A DNA stretch of 7,220 nt from contig JAGOCT010000084.1 in the NCBI GenBank assembly GCA_017998585.1, positions 1 to 7,220 on the forward strand. The letters run 5' to 3'. Shown in pieces: positions 6,687 to 7,220 of this stretch. The notes beneath the pieces are model-generated. The model made no database searches, was not told where the DNA came from, and saw nothing but the letters and a program-made list of their open reading frames with translations. This DNA comes from Candidatus Cloacimonadota bacterium (GTDB lineage Bacteria > Cloacimonadota > Cloacimonadia > Cloacimonadales > WRIO01). The translations under genes were made by a program, and so were the position numbers. Each line of letters starts with the position of its first letter. Position 1 is the first letter of the stretch.

Positions 6687-7220
6687 AGGAACTCAATCAA
6701 AGCACAAAAGATCTTGAAAAAAACAATAAGCAAAAAGACAAATTCTTTTCTATTCTTGCTCATGATTTAAGAAATCCGATCAATTCTCAGTTAGGCTTAT
6801 CTCATCTGATGATTGATCAGTTTGATTCTTTTACCCATGATGAGTTAAAAGAAAATTTACAACATATCTTTTCATCAGCAAAATCAATGTCAAATCTTCT
6901 GGATAACATGCTTACCTGGGCAAGAACTCAAATGGGCAAGATTCAATATATGCCGGTTCTGGAAGATATATCTCTTCTGATAAAAGAGACGATTAAATCA
7001 CTTCTGCCTATCGCTGAGAATAAAAACATCTCTTTACAAATGGAAAATGAAGTAGTAAGCAATATTGAACTGGATATTCACATGATAAGTACAGTATTAA
7101 GGAATTTGATTACCAACGCCATCAAGTTTACTCATCCAGGAGGTAAAGTCTTAATAAATTACCAAATAGACCACAAAGAGTTAAAAGTCGAAGTAAAGGA
7201 TAATGGAATTGGAATTTCAG
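6680..7220 (+). CDS. Histidine kinase module (HisKA-HATPase), -1 frame relative to the receiver, 3' end outside window
   Basis: An open frame with codons in the -1 phase relative to the preceding receiver encodes a linker coiled coil and the HisKA motif FFSILAHDLRNP. The phospho-accepting His codon is at 6761-6763, about residue 157 of a repaired fusion. It continues through the ATPase N box (LRNLITNAIKF) into the G1 motif DNGIGIS at the window edge. The G2 motif and end are not visible. The frame opens after a stop at 6638-6640 and contains no ATG, GTG or TTG before the histidine; the first ATG comes about 17 codons after it. The module therefore cannot easily be made as a separate, active protein. 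It is best read as the second half of a REC-HisKA-HATPase kinase begun at 6294. With no membrane segment or sensor seen, such kinases are cytoplasmic and are steered by their receiver. It may be functional through frameshifting, or it may be a pseudogene. Confidence 0.85.

Overview
The window is a low-GC stretch (about one third G+C by eye). It holds two divergently transcribed gene groups that meet at a 123-base intergenic region (3258-3380). Clear Shine-Dalgarno sites at some starts, sigma-70-like promoter hexamers and a PilJ-type periplasmic sensor domain suggest a Gram-negative bacterium, perhaps a proteobacterium or a related phylum. The sequence does not allow a firmer assignment. There are no RNA genes, CRISPR arrays or insertion sequences.

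Left group (minus strand, read from 3257 down to 1): a single-domain response regulator, an Hpt-REC-REC phosphotransfer protein, a membrane-anchored HEAT-repeat protein, and a family 2 glycosyltransferase cut by the left edge. The junctions are an 8-base overlap, a 1-base gap and a 1-base overlap, so this is a tightly coupled operon. The glycosyltransferase has an N-terminal membrane segment and resembles processive polysaccharide synthases, so the operon probably makes or controls an exopolysaccharide.

Right group (plus strand, 3381 onward): a 969-residue membrane-bound hybrid histidine kinase (TM-PilJ-TM-PAS-PAS-HisKA-HATPase-REC plus a C-terminal helical module). Three bases later comes a REC domain, and then, in the -1 frame, a second histidine kinase module that runs off the right edge. 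These last two parts look like one REC-HisKA-HATPase protein split by a -1 frame discontinuity at a six-A run (6675-6680). The kinase frame has no usable start codon before its phospho-accepting histidine.

Working together (inference): the hybrid kinase has a kinase histidine and a receiver but no canonical Hpt domain, while the divergent operon supplies an Hpt and several receivers. This would allow a His-Asp-His-Asp relay from the periplasmic sensor to the receivers encoded beside the HEAT protein and glycosyltransferase. None of the receivers visible here has a DNA-binding or cyclic-di-GMP output domain, so control may be by direct protein contact.
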